In this document: positions 61,699-64,000 of the stretch, one piece after another
Position numbering within the stretch: the stretch's first letter is position 1
Layout of the letters: every line of letters starts with the position of its first letter
NCBI RefSeq assembly: GCF_000003815.2
Contig: NW_023365886.1
Location: 182,624-246,623, forward strand
Reading direction: 5' to 3'
Length of the DNA: 64,000 nt
Source of the DNA: Branchiostoma floridae
Taxonomy: Eukaryota; Chordata; Leptocardii; Amphioxiformes; Branchiostomatidae
Notes under the pieces: model-generated
Databases searched by the model: none
Seen by the model: the letters and a program-made list of their open reading frames with translations, nothing else
What the model was told of the DNA's origin: nothing
Position numbers and translations under genes: made by a program

Positions 61699-62400
61699 CT
61701 ATTTCACACCTGTATGTCTTCTCAATATATGTTTGGTTAAGGCAGACCTATCAGCCGTCCTGTATCCGCACTCGTCACACATGTAGGTTTTTTCTCCTGT
61801 GTGTGTAGCCATGTGTAGGTCTAGATTGCCTTTCTGTGTAGAAGAATAGTCGCAAAGGCCACACTTATACGGTTTCACACCCGTATGTCTTCTCATATGT
61901 ACGGTTAGGTGAGACCTGACAGCCGTTCGGAATCCACACTCTCCGCAGATGTAAGGTTTTTTCCCGGTGTGTTGAGTCATGTGTAGGTCTAACTTGCTTT
62001 TGATTGAGGCAGAATAGTCGCAAACGTCACACTTATAGGGCTTCAGGCCTGTATGTGTTCTCATATGTACGGTTAGGCGAGACCTACTAGCCGCCATGTA
62101 TCCACACTCATCACACATGCAGGGTTTTTCTCCGGTGTGTTTAGTCATGTGTTGGTCTAGATTCCCTTTCTTTGAAGCGGAATAGTCACACTGGTCACAC
62201 TTGTAGGGTTTCTCCCCTGTATGTCTTCTCATATGTTGTGATAAGTGAGACAAGTGAACGGTTCCGTATCCGCACTCATCACACTTGTAGGGTTTTTCTC
62301 CGGTATGTTTAGCCATGTGTATGTCTAAACTACCTTTCTGTGCGGCAGAATAGTCGCATCTGTCACACTTATAAGACTTCACACCTGTATGTGTTCTCAT
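61699..62400 (-). CDS. C2H2 zinc-finger protein, 8 fingers, probably 5'-partial
   Basis: Eight complete C2H2 fingers follow one another with TGEKPY/TGVKPY/TGLKPY linkers. This is the design of sequence-specific DNA-binding proteins. They alternate two types: CDYSA..KG.LD.HM and CGY.TA.RS.LT.HMR, i.e. a 56-residue two-finger unit. Finger 8 has one extra residue between its histidines (HILRRH). The ORF ends TGVK then TAG (61701-61699). The first ATG is at 62400, but the frame stays open upstream and encodes CGYRTAVNAELTAHMRTH, a ninth finger lacking its first cysteine (TVPC instead of the usual CxxC). A palindromic MITE begins 65 bp further on, so the 5' end is either truncated or in another exon. 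Similar genes are abundant in amphioxus; no orthologue can be named. Confidence 0.8.
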   Translation of the reverse strand: MRTHTGVKSYKCDRCDYSAAQKGSLDIHMAKHTGEKPYKCDECGYGTVHLSHLSQHMRRHTGEKPYKCDQCDYSASKKGNLDQHMTKHTGEKPCMCDECGYMAASRSRLTVHMRTHTGLKPYKCDVCDYSASIKSKLDLHMTQHTGKKPYICGECGFRTAVRSHLTVHMRRHTGVKPYKCGLCDYSSTQKGNLDLHMATHTGEKTYMCDECGYRTADRSALTKHILRRHTGVK

Positions 62401-62445
62401 ATGTGCGGTGAGCTCAGCATTTACAGCCGTCCTGTATCCGCAGGG
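62401..62445 (-). pseudogene. Degenerate ninth zinc finger upstream of the ORF start
   Basis: In frame with the finger array: VPCGYRTAVNAELTAH. The second Cys and first His are kept, but the first Cys is lost. It may be a coding but non-zinc-binding finger, or the remains of a longer array cut by transposon insertion. Confidence 0.5.
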
Positions 62446-62502
62446 TACAGTATTTATCCGCGACTCAATGACGTAGGGGTAAAAAAAGTAGTGCGGCCGA
62501 AA

Positions 62503-62718
62503 TACTATAAATACAGAAACGTTCGCACTGGTTTAATGTTCGCGGTTTTTGCGGTGGCCGCTGCACTGCGAACTTAAAACCAGCGCGAACATTTTTCTAT
62601 GGCCGGCAGTAAGAGACTTCAGTGCATGGTGCTACCGCGAACTTAAAACCACCGCGAAAAATCTTTTTTCCTGCTACCGCGAAATTAAATCCCCGCGAAC
62701 TTTAATACATTTACAGTA
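62503..62718. mobile_element. TACTGTAAATGCA palindromic MITE (copy 7)
   Basis: TACTATAAATACAGAAACGTT at the left, TTTAATACATTTACAGTA at the right; internal TTCGCGGTTTTTGCGGTGGCC. It lies directly upstream of the zinc-finger ORF. Confidence 0.8.
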
Positions 62719-63069
62719 TTAGTTTGTTCTTATCTATACGTATAATGTATCGGTTTTGAATTATGCAGTTTTAACAGGAAACTTAAAAGTTTGTTTTAAT
62801 TCCTGTTGAATTCAATTGTATAACTTCACTGGTCATTTATTATAATTTATTAATAGACGCCGTATGTCGGAAATGCTGCAAGGTTCTTTCCCCACGTCAG
62901 AGAGAACACCTGAATTGGGAACTCATATGTTTGAATGTTGAATTTTAGTTAGTATGTAACGGAGGAGGCCCAGGTTTAAGTATTGTAGCTTGTTCCCCCC
63001 CCCCCCCCGCACGTTTTTATTGTAACTTTTTTTATTCTTTACGTGCAAAACAATAAATTTCTTCTTCAG
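62719..63069. other. Short unique stretch
   Basis: AT-rich, no recognised gene; a C15 tract at 62994-63008. Confidence 0.6.
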
Positions 63070-63902
63070 TTAACCCTATTCAGACCGGGCTTTTTTGGTC
63101 ATCCCTGGACCGGGGGGAGGGGTTGTTTTGAGGCCCGCCCCTGTAACTCCAAAACGAATTATTGTATGGCCACCAAATTTTCAGAGAATGATGTAGACAT
63201 AATACCTGACATTTATATGACGTGACGTAATATGACGTAATAATGACGTCATCAATTTGACTTGATTGGCTTGAACCGTGAAATGGGATTATTCCCAAGG
63301 AAACTTCAAGGTATGCCACAAAAATGTAACAGCAAGTGCAGATAACAGAAAAATAATGTTTATCATGACGTACTTTACCAATAACAACATCAATGACGTT
63401 AAAATGACGTCATGCATATATAAAATACCAGTTGGGCTCCGCCATCTTATATCCACCACCTCGATAAATCATCGCAAAAGACAACGGAAATAGATTGCAA
63501 ACGTTCATTTAAACGTTTTTGATGAAAAAATACCAGGTAGTTACAACTTATTAGGGATAATAAGCTAGTTATTCTTGATCTGTTCATACGGTCCGCCATC
63601 TTGGATTTTGCCCACGTGACGTCATAACATTAGCATAATTTATGCATGATTAATTATGAAAGATATTCTAGATGACATAAGATTTTATTTATGTAAGCAA
63701 ATAGCAGAAATATCGTAAATAAACGTGAAAAATACAGTTATAATCGAAATTAGCGATCTCCGTCAAAAGTGCCTGTCAACAGACGGTTGCCATGGCATCA
63801 AGATGTGAAAACAATGTGAAATTGTTTCCAACTAAATTGTAGGAAAAGCCAGCAAGGTTGGTGGCTCTAACACCCCCCCCCCCCCCGTCTGAATAGGGTT
63901 AA
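63070..63902. mobile_element. TTAA-flanked element, 833 bp, with TGACGTCA sites
   Basis: Ends TTAACCCTATTCAGACCGGG and CGTCTGAATAGGGTTAA with TTAA at the edges and C-tracts just inside the right end. Three perfect TGACGTCA octamers at 63244-63251, 63405-63412 and 63617-63624, plus several TGACGTAA/TGACGTTA. No transposase ORF; a non-autonomous piggyBac/Kolobok-type element is the best guess. Confidence 0.75.
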
Positions 63903-64000
63903 GTTACTCAATTTTCCGGGTTTCGTTTTGCAAGACCTTTGCTTGCTAGTTATCATTTACAGTATAGAAAATAGGATCCAATATACACTTATGTCGTTAT

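Noticed and set aside
1-64000. CRISPR array or bacterial operon content
   Set aside because: The tandem repeats have no unique spacers, and the window is plainly intron-bearing animal DNA.

Overview
The window is intron-rich animal DNA, most likely from an amphioxus (Branchiostoma). The protein-coding exons are strongly vertebrate-like, introns are short (about 0.1-2 kb) with GT-AG ends, and the zinc-finger gene has the alternating CDYSA / CGYRTA finger pairs familiar from amphioxus. The introns are full of small non-autonomous DNA transposons and minisatellites. The species call is inference; everything was read by eye, with no alignment or database search.

Layout. (1) 1006-36343, plus strand: the UBR5 (EDD/HYD) HECT ubiquitin ligase. 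I can place 43 consecutive coding exons that join in phase with no stop (7,806 nt, 2,601 codons plus stop), from the second half of the UBA domain to the C-terminal FGFV. The first ~200 residues lie off the left edge. (2) 36344-40156: convergent intergenic/3'UTR DNA with a 40-bp minisatellite. (3) 40157-52559, minus strand: a complete 14-exon peroxisomal acyl-CoA oxidase 1 gene (ACOX1, 668 aa, C-terminal AKL peroxisomal signal), tail-to-tail with UBR5. (4) 52560-55350: ACOX1 upstream DNA with no recognised gene. (5) 55360-59690: a large foldback element with ~1.15-kb, nearly identical inverted arms and an interior of 51-bp tandem repeats. (6) 59700-61690: no recognised gene; one possible small first exon. 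(7) 61699-62400, minus strand: a C2H2 zinc-finger coding segment, probably 5'-incomplete. (8) 62503-64000: transposon-derived DNA, including a TTAA-flanked element rich in TGACGTCA sites.

Most unusual observation: tandem arrays that copy a splice junction together with the start of its exon. In UBR5 the acceptor plus ~56 nt of the UBA exon is present 11 times; in ACOX1 the acceptor plus ~50 nt of exon 8 is present 16 times. In both, only the copy nearest the rest of the gene continues into a full exon. The UBR5 copies carry an in-frame stop (poison type), whereas the two ACOX1 copies nearest the exon stay open and in frame. A third array (~40 bp units) runs into the acceptor of the last UBR5 exon, and a two-copy repeat duplicates a UBR5 donor. 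The foldback's 51-bp units also carry acceptor-like and donor-like motifs. UBR5 (protein ubiquitination) and ACOX1 (peroxisomal fatty-acid oxidation) have no known joint pathway; their neighbourhood appears incidental.
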